Shown: piece after piece, positions 15,879 through 25,282 of the stretch
Layout: every line of letters begins with the position of its first letter
Position numbering within the stretch: the stretch's first letter is position 1
Assembly: GCA_963702075.1 (NCBI GenBank)
Contig: OY969703.1
Span: 930,001-994,000 of the forward strand
Source: VAYN01 sp963702075
Lineage (GTDB): Bacteria > Actinomycetota > Thermoleophilia > Solirubrobacterales > 70-9
Length of the DNA: 64,000 nucleotides
Direction: 5' to 3'
Translations under genes and position numbers: made by a program
Notes under the pieces: generated by a model
What the model saw: only the letters and a program-made list of their open reading frames with translations
What the model was told of the DNA's origin: nothing
Database searches by the model: none

Positions 15879-17308
15879 CGGGGCGCCTCCACGACCCAGG
15901 TGTCCTTGCAGCCGCCGCCCTGGGAGCTGTTGACGACCATCTCGCCGGCCGCCTGTGCGTAGCGGGTGAGGCCGCCGCTCATCGCCGTCTCGCCGCCGGG
16001 GGCGCTGAGGACGAAGGGGCGCAGGTCGATGTGCCGGGGCTGCAGGCCGGCGCCGACGACGGTGGGATGGCTGGAGATCTCGATCGTCTCCTGGGCGATG
16101 AAGTGCTCGGGACGGCGGCGCAGCAGGCCGACCGCGCGCCGGCGCTGGGGCTCGGTCGCCCGCGGCATGATCGTCACCCCGTGGCCGCCGAAGCCGCCTC
16201 GCGGCTTGATCACCAGCTCGTCGAGGCGCTCCATCGCCCGCGCCCGGTCCCCCGCGTCGGAGAGGTCGAAGCTGGGAACCGAGCGCAGCAGCGGCTCCTC
16301 GCCGAGGTAGAACTCGACCATCCGCTCGACGTAGGCGTGGGTGAGCTTGTCGTCGGCGAGCCCGGTGCCGAAGGCGTTGGCGCAGCGCAGGCGGCCCGAG
16401 CGCAGCGCCGGCAGCAGCAGCTCGCCGAGGTCGGTGAGGTTCCCCTGCGGGTCGCAGAGCCGGTCTTCGTCGAGGCGCCGGTAGATCACGTCGACCTGCT
16501 CGCGCTCGCGGCCTCGGCGCGCGAAGAGCCGCCCCCGGCTGACCTCGAGCTGGCCGGGCGTCACCACCGGCAGCCCCAGTTCGCGCCCGAAGCGCTCGTG
16601 CTCGTACCAGGCACCGTTCTCGGGCCCGTCGGAGAGGATCGCGACGTTCGGCTCGGCGCGGCCCTCGGGAGCGGCGGCGACCAGGGCGGCGCGCATCTTC
16701 TCCAGGTAGCCCTCGAGCGGGCGCGGCAACAGTCCCGTCGCGATCTCCGGGGCGACGACTTCCCGGACCGCGAAGGCGTAACAGGCGCCCGAGGGCATCC
16801 GCAGGTTGTCCTCCAGCACCCGGAACCGGCCCTCTTCGTCGCGGACCAGGTCGAGGCCCGCGACCGTCGCCGGCGGCACTCCCGGGTCGACCAGCCCGTG
16901 CATCACCGGCTCGTAGCCGTCCGAGGTCTCGATCAGGTGCCGGGGCACGACCCTGGCGTCGAAGATCCGCTGCGGGCCGTAGGCGTCGGCGACGAAGGCG
17001 TTGAGCGCCCGCGCCCGCTGCAGCAGTCCCGGCTCCAGCGCTTCCCACTCCCTCGCCTCGATCAGCCGCGGGACGGGATCGACGGGAATCTCCCGGTTCG
17101 GCCCGAACCGCAGCCCGGCGGCGGCCGTGTTGGAGCGGACGCGCTCGCGCAGCGCCACCAGATCTTGCTGCGCGAGCGCGCCGAGGAGCTCCGCGTAGGG
17201 GAGGCGCGGAGCCCTGGTCTCGGCAAATGCCTCGTCGAAGTGCCCGCTTTCGAGCGGGTACTCGCCGGCGCCGGGAGAGGGGCGGGCCGGCTCCAAGGTC
17301 ATCGCCAT
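15875..17308 (-). CDS. Circularly permuted ATP-grasp type 2 protein
   Basis: This 477-aa protein matches the circularly permuted ATP-grasp family (DUF404/DUF407): LRFGPNREIPVDPVPRLI, VDPGVPPATVAGLDLVRDEEG with FRVLEDNLRMPSGACYA, VIYRRLDEDRL, NAFGTGLADDKLTHAYVERM, and ELVIKPRGGFGGHGVTI near the end. Such proteins are predicted amidoligases that add amino acids or build small peptide tags. They usually neighbour alpha-E and transglutaminase genes; here they neighbour a C26 hydrolase and GCS2 ligase instead. It is first in the operon. The product is unknown. Confidence 0.85.
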   Translation of the reverse strand: MAMTLEPARPSPGAGEYPLESGHFDEAFAETRAPRLPYAELLGALAQQDLVALRERVRSNTAAAGLRFGPNREIPVDPVPRLIEAREWEALEPGLLQRARALNAFVADAYGPQRIFDARVVPRHLIETSDGYEPVMHGLVDPGVPPATVAGLDLVRDEEGRFRVLEDNLRMPSGACYAFAVREVVAPEIATGLLPRPLEGYLEKMRAALVAAAPEGRAEPNVAILSDGPENGAWYEHERFGRELGLPVVTPGQLEVSRGRLFARRGREREQVDVIYRRLDEDRLCDPQGNLTDLGELLLPALRSGRLRCANAFGTGLADDKLTHAYVERMVEFYLGEEPLLRSVPSFDLSDAGDRARAMERLDELVIKPRGGFGGHGVTIMPRATEPQRRRAVGLLRRRPEHFIAQETIEISSHPTVVGAGLQPRHIDLRPFVLSAPGGETAMSGGLTRYAQAAGEMVVNSSQGGGCKDTWVVEAPR

Positions 17309-17468
17309 CCCTTCACGCTAGGCAGCCAATACCCGCCGCCCCATGGCCCTCAGTCGAAAAAAGACCTCTCTCGACTGGCCCTGAGGGCGAACTGACCAAG
17401 CAGTTCAAGGACGCAGGGAGCGTGGCGTGCTCTGCACGCGAGCGACCGAGGACGCCGAAATGCGCCGG

Positions 17469-19871
17469 TCAGGCGTCCTCAGGAACTTCCCAGCGTTCGA
17501 TCAGTGGCAGTTTCCAAAGCCCGGAGGCGATGGTCAGCCCGATCGCGACCGAGAGGAAGACCAGGAACCATTCGCCCGGCCCGAGCAGCACCAGGTCGAA
17601 GAATTCGCGCAGGAAGGGCAGCGCGAGGATGCCGGCGTAGGCGCCGCCCAGCGCCAGCACCATCGCCAGCATGTTGCTCTGGATCGCGATGTGCTCGCGG
17701 CCGGGGCCGCGCTCGAGCAGGAGGATGAAGGCGAGCCCGAGGGCGATCAGGGTCGAGGTCGCTGCGGTCCTGCCCTCTCCCAGCGTCCCCCCGGCGACGG
17801 TGTCGACGAGGAAGAAGGAGAGGATCGAGGCAAGCGCGGTGGAGACGCCGGCCGGGACGGCGAAGGCGGCCAGGGCCCGCAGCAGCCGGCCGCGGTAGAG
17901 CGGCCCCTCGGAGGGGAGTAGCGCCAGGGCGAACGAGGGGATGCCGATCGTCAGGAAGGCGGCGACGGTGAGGTGCCGCGGCAGGAAGGGGAAGACGAAG
18001 CCCGGCACCGCGACGAGCAGGATCAGCGTCGCCGCATAGACCGTCTTGGTCAGGTAGAGGCGGCCGAGACGGTGGATGTTGCGGGCGATCCGGCGCCCTT
18101 CGCCGACCGCCTCCGGCAGGCGCGAGAACTGGTCCTCGAGCAGGACGACGTCGGCCACCCCCTTGGTCACCTGCGTCCCGGAGCCCATCGAGACCGCCAT
18201 CCGCGCCCGCTTCAGCGCCGGCACGTCGTTGACGCCGTCGCCGATCATCGCCACGTAGCGCCCCGCCCCGACCAGCGCTCCGACCAGTGATTTCTTCTGC
18301 TCGGGCTTGATCCGGCAAAAGATCGTGTTCTCCAGCGCCGCCTTCTTCAGCCCCTCCTCGTCCTCGGGCAGGTCCGGGCCCTCGATCACACCGGCGTCGC
18401 GCGGCACCCCGACGGCGAAGGCGGCGGCGGTGACGGTGGCGGCGGCGTCGCCGGAGATCAGCTTCAGGTCGACGTTCTCCTCGCGCATCGAGGCGATCGT
18501 CTCCGCCGCGTCGGGCCGCAGCGTCTCCTCTAGCACGACCAGCGCCAGCGGCGTCAGCTTCGGCGCGCCGCCCGCCGCCGGGTCCTCGGGCAGCGCCTCG
18601 CTCGTCTGCCCGAAGGCGACCACGCGCCGTCCCGCCGCGGTCGCCTCCTCGAGCTTGGCGGCGAGCCGCGCGGGCAGCGTCAGCGCCCCGGACTCGGTGA
18701 GGATGTCGGGCGCTCCCAGTACATAGGTGGCGTCGCCGGAGTCGCCGTTCAGAGAGACGGCGCTCCACTTGTACTCCGAGGAGAAGGGGACCTCGCCGCT
18801 CACCCGGCCCGCTTGGCCGGGGAACTTCTCCGCGATCGTCTCCAGCGTCTTGTTGCGGTCGCCGGCGCTGGCGGCGAAGCGGCCGAGCGCTTGCGCCCCG
18901 GCATCCGGGTCGACCCCGTCGGCGTACTCGACCCCCGCCAGCTCCAGCTCTCCCGCGGTCAGGGTCCCGGTCTTGTCGACGCAGATCGTGTCGACCGCGG
19001 CGAGGCTCTCGGTCGCGCTCATCTGCTGCACCAGCGTCGCCCGTTTCGCCAGCCGCACGGCGGCGACCGCGAAGGTGACGCTCATCAGCAGCACCAGGCC
19101 CTCGGGGATCAGCGTCACCAGGCCCGCCGTCGCCGTCTGCGCCGCGCTCTGCAAGCCGACGCTGCGCACCTTAAGGCTGACGATCAGCAGCACCGCCAGC
19201 GGCACCATCACGTAGGTGGAGGCGAGGATCACCCGGTTGACCTCCTCCTGCAGCGGCGAGGGCGGATGGCGGAAGGTCTTCGCCTCGCCGGCGATCCGGC
19301 CGGCGTAGCTCTCCTCGCGCACCGCGTCGACGACGTAGTGGCCGGAGCCCGAGACGCAGAAGGAGCCGGAGAGGACGCGGTCGCCGTCGCCCTTCTTGAT
19401 CCCGTCGCTCTCGCCGGTCAGCAGCGACTCGTCCATCGTCATCCCGCGCGAGGCGATCACCTCGCCGTCGGCGATCAGCTGGTCCCCGGAGCCGACCTCG
19501 ACGACGTCGCCCGGAACCACCTCCGTCGCCAGCAGCTCGACGGCGGCGCCGTCGCGGACGACCTCGGCCCGCGGTGCCACCAGCACCGCCAGCTCGTCCA
19601 GCGTCTTCTTCGCCTTCAGCTCCTGGCGGATCCCGATGTAGGAGTTGATCACCGCGATCAGGCCGAAGATCGAGTCCGCGTACAGCCCGAGCGCGAGGTC
19701 GAGGACGAAGAAGGCGCCGATGATCGCGTTGAAGAGCGTGAAGACGTTGCCGGCGACGATGCTCGCGGTCGAGCGCGAGGAGTTTTCCGGCGGCGGCCCG
19801 AGCTTGCGCAGGCGCGCCTGCGCCTCCTTGCTGGAGAGTCCCTGATCCACGTTGGGGTGGCCGTTACCCAT
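17469..19871 (-). CDS. ctpE: P-type ATPase, CtpE-like cation transporter
   Basis: This 800-aa P-type ATPase has the phosphorylation motif DKTGTLT (Asp about 298), actuator loop LLTGESD, and hinge IGDGVNDVPALKRA (about 542). The membrane motif is LIPEGLVLL. Length and the N-terminal VDQGLSSKEAQARLRKLG match mycobacterial CtpE, reported to take up Ca2+. About ten membrane helices are seen, with the last six at the C-terminus. The ATG at 19871 follows AGGGG 5 nt upstream. It is divergent from the LLM oxidoreductase with 31 bp between starts. Confidence 0.88.
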   Translation of the reverse strand: MGNGHPNVDQGLSSKEAQARLRKLGPPPENSSRSTASIVAGNVFTLFNAIIGAFFVLDLALGLYADSIFGLIAVINSYIGIRQELKAKKTLDELAVLVAPRAEVVRDGAAVELLATEVVPGDVVEVGSGDQLIADGEVIASRGMTMDESLLTGESDGIKKGDGDRVLSGSFCVSGSGHYVVDAVREESYAGRIAGEAKTFRHPPSPLQEEVNRVILASTYVMVPLAVLLIVSLKVRSVGLQSAAQTATAGLVTLIPEGLVLLMSVTFAVAAVRLAKRATLVQQMSATESLAAVDTICVDKTGTLTAGELELAGVEYADGVDPDAGAQALGRFAASAGDRNKTLETIAEKFPGQAGRVSGEVPFSSEYKWSAVSLNGDSGDATYVLGAPDILTESGALTLPARLAAKLEEATAAGRRVVAFGQTSEALPEDPAAGGAPKLTPLALVVLEETLRPDAAETIASMREENVDLKLISGDAAATVTAAAFAVGVPRDAGVIEGPDLPEDEEGLKKAALENTIFCRIKPEQKKSLVGALVGAGRYVAMIGDGVNDVPALKRARMAVSMGSGTQVTKGVADVVLLEDQFSRLPEAVGEGRRIARNIHRLGRLYLTKTVYAATLILLVAVPGFVFPFLPRHLTVAAFLTIGIPSFALALLPSEGPLYRGRLLRALAAFAVPAGVSTALASILSFFLVDTVAGGTLGEGRTAATSTLIALGLAFILLLERGPGREHIAIQSNMLAMVLALGGAYAGILALPFLREFFDLVLLGPGEWFLVFLSVAIGLTIASGLWKLPLIERWEVPEDA

Positions 19872-19877
19872 AAGGAC

Positions 19878-19892
19878 CCCTATTCAATAGGG
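19878..19892. promoter_or_regulatory. 15-bp palindrome in the ctpE/LLM divergent gap
   Basis: CCCTATT and AATAGGG form a 7-bp inverted repeat around one central C in the 31-bp gap between two divergent start codons. It overlaps both ribosome-site regions and the most AT-rich stretch, so it may be a shared operator or promoter core. This is inferred from position only. Confidence 0.4.
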
Positions 19893-19902
19893 TGGGGGCA
19901 CT

Positions 19903-20958
19903 GTGGGCCTGAAGCTCGGACTCAACCTTGGTTACTGGGGGATCGGACCGGCCGGCGAGGAGGCCGCCGAGCTGGTGCTCGCCGCCGAGGGAATGGGCTA
20001 CGAGTCGGTCTGGGCGGCCGAGTCCTACGGCTCCGACGTGGTCAGCGTCCTCGCCTGGCTGGCGGCGCGGACCGAGAAGATCAACCTCGGCGCGGCGATC
20101 ATGCAGGTGCCCGCGCGCCCGCCCGCGGCGGCGGCGATGGCCGGGGCGACGATCGACAAACTTTCCGGCGGCCGTTTCCTCTTCGGCTTCGGTCCGTCGG
20201 GCCCGCAGGTCTCCGAGGGCTGGTACGGCGTCCCCTACGCGAAGCCCTGGGGCCGCACCCGCGAGTACATCGAAGTCGTGCGGGAGATCATCGCCCGCGA
20301 GGGCCCGGTCGACCACCAGGGCGAGCACTACACGCTGCCGCTGCCCGGCGGCGAGGGCAAGCCGCTGAAGCTGAACTTCCACCCGCTGCGCAACGAGATC
20401 CCCGTCTTCGTCGGCGCGATCGGGCGCAAATCGGTCGAGATGGCGGCGGAGATCTGCGACGGCTGGATCCCGATCTTCTTCAGCGTCGACGCCTTCGAGC
20501 AGACCTGGGGAGAGCACTTGGAGGCCGGTTTCGCCAAGGGCGGCCGGCAGCGCTCCGACCTCGAGGTCAGCCCCTCGCTGCAGGTGGCGATCGACGGCGA
20601 TCTGGAGGCGGCGAAGAACGTCGTCAAGGCCGGGCTCGTCCTCTACTTCGGCGGCATGGGCAGCCGCAAAACCAACTTCTACGTCGACCTCGCCCACCGC
20701 TTCGGCTTCGGCGAGGTCGCCGACGAGGTCCAGAAGCGCTTCCAGGACGGCGATCGCGGCGGCGCCTTCGAGGCGATGCCCGACGAGATCGTCGAGGCGA
20801 CCTCGCTGGTCGGGACCGAGGCCGAAGTGGCCGAGCGGATCGAGCGCTTCCGCGGCGCGGGCATCGACCGCCTGATCGTCTCCCCGGTCCACGTCGAGCG
20901 CGCCGAGCAGCAGCACACCTTGGAGCGCCTGGCCTCTCTGGCGGGGGTTTCTGCCTGA
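19903..20958 (+). CDS. LLM class F420-dependent oxidoreductase
   Basis: This 351-aa luciferase-like TIM-barrel protein has LGYWGIGPAGEEAAELVLAA near the N-terminus, MGYESVWAAES, INLGAAIMQVPARPPAAAAM, LSGGRFLFGFGPSGPQVSEG and the C-terminal LVGTEAEVAERIERFRGAG, all characteristic of the actinobacterial F420-binding LLM group. It probably uses reduced F420; FMN cannot be excluded. The start is GTG at 19903. The substrate is unknown. Confidence 0.88.
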   Translation: MGLKLGLNLGYWGIGPAGEEAAELVLAAEGMGYESVWAAESYGSDVVSVLAWLAARTEKINLGAAIMQVPARPPAAAAMAGATIDKLSGGRFLFGFGPSGPQVSEGWYGVPYAKPWGRTREYIEVVREIIAREGPVDHQGEHYTLPLPGGEGKPLKLNFHPLRNEIPVFVGAIGRKSVEMAAEICDGWIPIFFSVDAFEQTWGEHLEAGFAKGGRQRSDLEVSPSLQVAIDGDLEAAKNVVKAGLVLYFGGMGSRKTNFYVDLAHRFGFGEVADEVQKRFQDGDRGGAFEAMPDEIVEATSLVGTEAEVAERIERFRGAGIDRLIVSPVHVERAEQQHTLERLASLAGVSA

Positions 20959-21016
20959 TTGGCAGGGGTCGGGACGCCCTCCTGACCTGATCGCATATCC
21001 TCCCGCGCCGCGAGTC

Positions 21017-22141
21017 ATGAAGATCGGAGTACCGAAAGAGTCCGCCGATGGGGAGCGCCGGGTCGCGCTTGTCCCTGACGTGGTCAAATCGCTGCAGGCG
21101 AAAGTCAGCGAGAAGATCGACCCCGTCCTCGAGGCGGGGGCCGGCACCGCCGCCGGGCATCCCGACGCCGCCTACCAGGACGCGGGCGCGCAGGTTGCGG
21201 ACGCCGGCGCCGCCTGGGGAGCCGAGGTCGTCCTCCACGTGCGGCCGCTGAGCGGCGAGGAGATCGGCAAGCTCCGCCAGGGCCAGGTCGTGATCAGCCA
21301 CCTCTCGCCGCTGACCGCCGCCGAGTCGAACAAAGCGCTTGCCGCGGCCGGCGTCACCGCTTTTGCGATGGAGGCGATCCCGCGGACCACCCGCGCCCAG
21401 GCGATGGACGCGCTCTCCTCGCAGGCGAACCTCGCCGGCTACGCCGCCACCCTGCTCGCCGCCCGCGAGGCGGGCCAGCTCTTCCCGATGATGACCACCG
21501 CCGCCGGCACCGTCGCCCCGGCCAAGGTGATGGTCCTCGGCGCCGGCGTCGCCGGCCTGCAGGCAATCGCCACCGCGAAGCGGCTGGGCGCGATCGTCAC
21601 CGGCTTCGACATCCGCCGCGCCGCCTGGGAGCAGATCGCCTCGCTCGGCGGCCGGCCGCTGGAACTGGACTTCATCCCCGACGCCGAGGGCGAGGGCGGC
21701 TACGCCCGGCCCCTGACCGAGGAGGAGAACGAGCAGGTCCGCCAGGCGCTTGCCGAGGCGGCGGCAAAAATGGACGTGATCATCACCACCGCCCAGATCC
21801 CCGGCCGCAACGCGCCGGTCCTGATCACCGAGGCGGCCGTCCGCTCGATGGCGCCGGGCTCGGTGATCATCGACCTTGCCGCCGACTCCGGCGGCAATGC
21901 CGAGCCCTCGCAGCCGGGACAGACCGTGGTGGTCGACGGCGTCAAGGTGATCGGCCCCGCCAACCTGGTCAGCGACATGGCCGCCGACGCCTCCCAGCTC
22001 TACGCCAAGAACCTCGAGAACCTGCTCGGGCTCCTGGTCGACGAAGAGGGGCAGCTGAAGATCGACTTCGAGGACGACATCGTCGACGCCGCCTGCATCG
22101 CCCACGAGGGCCAGATCCGCGGAGAGAGGACGGCCAAGTAG
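21017..22141 (+). CDS. pntAA: NAD(P) transhydrogenase subunit alpha, part 1 (NAD-binding domain I)
   Basis: This 374-aa protein starts KIGVPKESADGERRVALVPD, the AlaDh/PNT N-terminal signature, and has the NAD site VMVLGAGVAGLQAIATAKRLG (about residues 170-190). DIRRAAWEQIASLGG follows. It is the peripheral NAD(H) subunit of the proton-translocating transhydrogenase in its three-gene form. The genes for the two membrane parts follow at once. The protein moves hydride between NADH and NADP+ using the proton gradient. Confidence 0.95.
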   Translation: MKIGVPKESADGERRVALVPDVVKSLQAKVSEKIDPVLEAGAGTAAGHPDAAYQDAGAQVADAGAAWGAEVVLHVRPLSGEEIGKLRQGQVVISHLSPLTAAESNKALAAAGVTAFAMEAIPRTTRAQAMDALSSQANLAGYAATLLAAREAGQLFPMMTTAAGTVAPAKVMVLGAGVAGLQAIATAKRLGAIVTGFDIRRAAWEQIASLGGRPLELDFIPDAEGEGGYARPLTEEENEQVRQALAEAAAKMDVIITTAQIPGRNAPVLITEAAVRSMAPGSVIIDLAADSGGNAEPSQPGQTVVVDGVKVIGPANLVSDMAADASQLYAKNLENLLGLLVDEEGQLKIDFEDDIVDAACIAHEGQIRGERTAK

Positions 22142-22144
22142 CCC

Positions 22145-22450
22145 ATGAGCCTGATGACCGAGATCACGATCTTCGTCCTCGCCGTCTTCGTCGGCTTCGA
22201 GGTGATCTCGAAGGTGCCGACGACCCTGCACACGCCGCTGATGTCGCAGACCAACGCGATCCACGGCATCGTCATGCTCGGCGGCCTGATCGTCGTCGGC
22301 TTCGCCAACGACGGCCTCGAGTACGTGATCGGGACGATCGCGATCGCCTTCGGGACGATCAACATCGTCGGCGGCTTCATGGTCACCGACCGGATGCTCG
22401 GCATGTTCTCGAAAAAGCCGAAACCAAAGGCCGAGGTCGAGAAGAAATGA
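22145..22450 (+). CDS. pntAB: NAD(P) transhydrogenase subunit alpha, part 2 (membrane)
   Basis: This 101-aa membrane protein has three hydrophobic segments and the family signature VPTTLHTPLMSQTNAIHGIV, then NIVGGFMVTDRML. It is the short membrane portion of the alpha subunit in the split form of the enzyme. Its start is 3 bp after the pntAA stop and its stop overlaps pntB by 4 bp. Confidence 0.94.
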   Translation: MSLMTEITIFVLAVFVGFEVISKVPTTLHTPLMSQTNAIHGIVMLGGLIVVGFANDGLEYVIGTIAIAFGTINIVGGFMVTDRMLGMFSKKPKPKAEVEKK

Positions 22451-23862
22451 TCGAGGCCGTGCTGAAGCCGGGCGGCGACGGGGCGACCGCCCTCTACATC
22501 GTCGCCTTCTCGCTGTTCATCATCGGGATCAAACAGGGCACCCACCCGACCACCGCCAAACGCGGCAACCTGATCGCCGCCGTCGGCATGGCGGTCGCGG
22601 TCGTCACCACCCTGCTGCTCGACGGGATGGGCAACTGGGGCCTGATCGTGCTTGGCCTCGGGATCGGCACCGCGATCGGCGTGATCGCCTCGATCCGGGT
22701 GCAGATGACCGAGATGCCGCAGATGGTCGCCCTCTACAACGGCGTCGGCGGCGGCGCGGTCGCCCTGATCGCCTGGTCGGAGATCCGCCACGGGATCTCG
22801 CTCGGCGAGGACTTCTCGCTCGACACCCTGATCCCGATCATCTTCGCCGGGGTGATCGGCTCGGTCTCCTTCTGGGGCTCGAACATCGCCTTCGCCAAGC
22901 TCCAGGACCTGATCCCGACCCGGCCGCTGGCGGTGCCGGGCCAGCAGGTGATCAACGCGATCCTGGTGATCGCGATCGTGACGATCTGCGTGATCCTCGC
23001 GGTCGATCACGAATCGCCCTCGCAGGGCCTCTTCATCCTGCTCCTGGTCCTGGCGGCGATCCTCGGCAACCTCGTCGTGCTGCCGATCGGCGGCGCCGAC
23101 ATGCCGGTCGTGATCTCGCTGCTGAACGCCTTCACCGGCCTCTCGGCCGCTGCCGCCGGGTTCGCCCTCGACAACGTCGCCCTGATCGTCGCCGGCACCC
23201 TGGTCGGTTCCTCGGGAACGATCCTCACCCTGGAGATGGCGACGGCGATGAACCGCTCGGTCGCCAACATCCTCTTCTCGGGCTTCGGCGGTGCCCCGGC
23301 GGGCGGCGGGGGAGGCACGGGCGAGGAACGACCGCACGTCTCGATCGGCGCCCAGGACGCGGCGATCAAGCTGGCCTATGCCGACTCGGTCGTCGTCGTC
23401 CCGGGCTACGGCCTCGCCGTCGCCCAGGCCCAGCACGCGATCAAGGAGGTCGCCGACGAGCTGGAGAAGCGCGGCGTCACCGTCAACTACGCGATCCACC
23501 CGGTGGCGGGCCGCATGCCCGGCCACATGAACGTCCTCCTCGCCGAGGCCGACGTGCCCTACGAGCAGCTGCGGGAGATGGAGGACATCAACCCGGAGAT
23601 GCCGCGCACCAGCGTCGCCGTGGTCGTCGGTGCCAACGACGTCACCAACCCGGCGGCCAAAAACGACCCCGACTCGCCGATCGCCGGGATGCCGATCATC
23701 GAGGTCTCCGAAGCCCAAGAGGTGATCGTGATCAAGCGCTCCCTCAGCCCCGGCTTCGCCGGCATCGACAACGACCTCTTCTACGAACCGAACACCTCGA
23801 TGCTATTCGCCGACGCCAAAGCGGCAGCGGCCGAAATCGCCTCCGAGATCGGCAATCTGTAG
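22447..23862 (+). CDS. pntB: NAD(P) transhydrogenase subunit beta
   Basis: This 471-aa subunit has an N-terminal membrane domain of eight or nine spans (LYNGVGGGAVALIAW, AVPGQQVINAIL, LNAFTGLSAAAAGF) and a C-terminal NADP-binding domain III with VVVPGYGLAVAQAQHAIKE, HPVAGRMPGHMNVLLAEA and VVVGANDVTNPAAKNDP. All motifs are intact. It closes the pnt operon. Confidence 0.96.
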   Translation: MIEAVLKPGGDGATALYIVAFSLFIIGIKQGTHPTTAKRGNLIAAVGMAVAVVTTLLLDGMGNWGLIVLGLGIGTAIGVIASIRVQMTEMPQMVALYNGVGGGAVALIAWSEIRHGISLGEDFSLDTLIPIIFAGVIGSVSFWGSNIAFAKLQDLIPTRPLAVPGQQVINAILVIAIVTICVILAVDHESPSQGLFILLLVLAAILGNLVVLPIGGADMPVVISLLNAFTGLSAAAAGFALDNVALIVAGTLVGSSGTILTLEMATAMNRSVANILFSGFGGAPAGGGGGTGEERPHVSIGAQDAAIKLAYADSVVVVPGYGLAVAQAQHAIKEVADELEKRGVTVNYAIHPVAGRMPGHMNVLLAEADVPYEQLREMEDINPEMPRTSVAVVVGANDVTNPAAKNDPDSPIAGMPIIEVSEAQEVIVIKRSLSPGFAGIDNDLFYEPNTSMLFADAKAAAAEIASEIGNL

Positions 23863-23868
23863 GACCGT

Positions 23869-24615
23869 CTAGGACGCCACCCGCTGGAGGGAGGCGATCT
23901 TGGGACTCGCCAGTTCCGACGACACCTGAAGCACAGCTGCGGTGCCTCGGGTTATGAGCGAGCTGCTGACGTGATTTGGCAGCTCGGCTACAAATGCGGT
24001 GCTGGTCGGGAAGGTGTGGTTCTGCCAGCGGGAGGCGCTGCCTGGGTAGGGGCCCGGGAGGCGATGGAGAGGGAGGCCGATCTGTTGGGCGAAGCGGTCG
24101 GCGGCAAAGGGGTTGCCTTCCGGCTTGTCGATCAGGCCGAACGGCTGGTGGAACCAGATCGTCAGGTCGGGCTTCTCCCGGAGGATGAAGCGGTGGGCGG
24201 CGCGGGACTCGGGCTCTGAGAGCGGCCCGGTGCCGGAGTATTCACCGCCGCCGAGCGGGCGCCACCGGTAGGGGAAATTGCGGTTGAGGTCGACGCCGTG
24301 GGCGTTGCCGCGGGTGCCGGCGGCGATGCCGTCGGGGTTGATCGTCGGGATTACCAGGAGCTCGACTCTAGGCGGCGCTTCCGCCGCGATCAGTCTCCGC
24401 GCGATCCTCATTCCCGCCGGCTCGTTGCCGTGGATGTCGCCGACGACGAGCACCTTGACCCCGGAGGCCGGTGCCGCGTCGCGGAAGATGGCGATCGGGC
24501 GACCCTGGACCGAGTGGCCGATCACCTGGCGCTGATCCGCCCTAGCCACTCCAGGTGAGAGGCAGGCGAGCAGCAGCAGGGCGCTGAAGTATCGAAGTCG
24601 CAACTGTCCCGCCAC
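23869..24615 (-). CDS. Secreted M14-family zinc carboxypeptidase (MpaA-like)
   Basis: This 248-aa exported protein has a signal peptide (residues 1-26, ending ARA). The zinc motif GDIHGNEPAG gives His62 and Glu65, WFHQPFG gives the third ligand His156, NRNFP (111-115) binds substrate and AFVAELP gives the catalytic Glu211. The short length fits murein-peptide amidase MpaA and gamma-D-Glu-mDAP peptidases, so the likely substrate is cell-wall peptide. It is convergent with pntB with 6 bp between stops. Confidence 0.87.
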   Translation of the reverse strand: MAGQLRLRYFSALLLLACLSPGVARADQRQVIGHSVQGRPIAIFRDAAPASGVKVLVVGDIHGNEPAGMRIARRLIAAEAPPRVELLVIPTINPDGIAAGTRGNAHGVDLNRNFPYRWRPLGGGEYSGTGPLSEPESRAAHRFILREKPDLTIWFHQPFGLIDKPEGNPFAADRFAQQIGLPLHRLPGPYPGSASRWQNHTFPTSTAFVAELPNHVSSSLITRGTAAVLQVSSELASPKIASLQRVAS

Positions 24616-24669
24616 AGAAACGGCACTCTAGGCACCCACGCGTATGAAATTGCTCCCTAGCCTCGGGCC

Positions 24670-25254
24670 ATGGGCTCGGAGCGGGGACAGGGAACGGTCG
24701 AGTGGATCGGGGTGATGCTGGTCGTCTCGGTCGCGATGCTCGCGTTGGTGGCGGCGGGAGCGCGGGTGCCGGGGGCCTCGCTGGCGCAGGCGGTGGCAAA
24801 GCGGATTCTCTGCGCGGCGTCGCTGGCCGACGGGTGCGGTGACGAGCCGACCCTGATCGCCGCCTACGGGAGCGAAGTCGGCGCCCTGGTGCGCCGTCAC
24901 ATGCCGACGCTCGTCTTCGAGGACGGGTCGCGGGCGGTGCCGGTCGACTTCCGTCGCTGCCGCAACACGGAGTGCGGCGACAGCTCCGAGGACGGCCTGG
25001 TTCCCCGCACCGACGAGCGCCTCCCGGTCACGGTCTTCGTCCACGTCCTCGATTGCCGCCCCGAGCAGGCGGAGCGCTCGGAATCCGAAGGCGCCGACTG
25101 CACCGATGAGCGCGCCGGCAACCTCTACGTCCAGTACTGGACCTACTACGCCGACTCGGCGACCCTGCGCGGGGTGCCGGTCGCCGGGGCGAAGGGCTAC
25201 CACCACGACGACTGGCTATATGTTCTTGGCAGATGCGGCTTTTCGGCGCTATAA
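24670..25254 (+). pseudogene. TadE-like secreted protein gene, 3' end replaced at prophage junction
   Basis: The 194-aa reading frame starts with GSERGQGTVEWIGVMLVVSV, a class III (TadE/G pilin-like) signal with Glu11, followed by an extracytoplasmic domain with several cysteine pairs. It runs normally up to GVPVAGAKGYHHDDW (about residue 182) and then ends in 12 residues of unrelated sequence. From memory of related Solirubrobacterales proteins, the family continues for a hundred or more residues after HHDDW. The break coincides with the switch to phage genes. The remaining 3' part should lie right of the prophage. Confidence 0.7.
25205..25225. other. Probable prophage left junction (attL region)
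   Basis: The conserved coding sequence of the TadE-like gene ends at the GGCTACCACCACGACGACTGG stretch (about 25195-25215), after which an AT-richer non-coding segment (25216-25255) leads into phage genes. The att core should be within this stretch. Its exact limits need the matching right-hand copy, which is not in the window. Confidence 0.5.
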
Positions 25255-25282
25255 GCGGGGTTGAGCGGGTGGGGGTGGCGGG

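Noticed and set aside
17345..17388. Terminator-like palindromes (CAGTCGA/TCGACTG) between ctpE and the ATP-grasp operon
   Set aside because: The two possible stems share bases and cannot form together, and the T-run lies inside the loop, so I could not define a convincing terminator.
22000..23718. Minus-strand open frame of 572 codons across pntB
   Set aside because: Asp/His/Gly-rich shadow of the pnt genes; the plus strand matches all transhydrogenase motifs.
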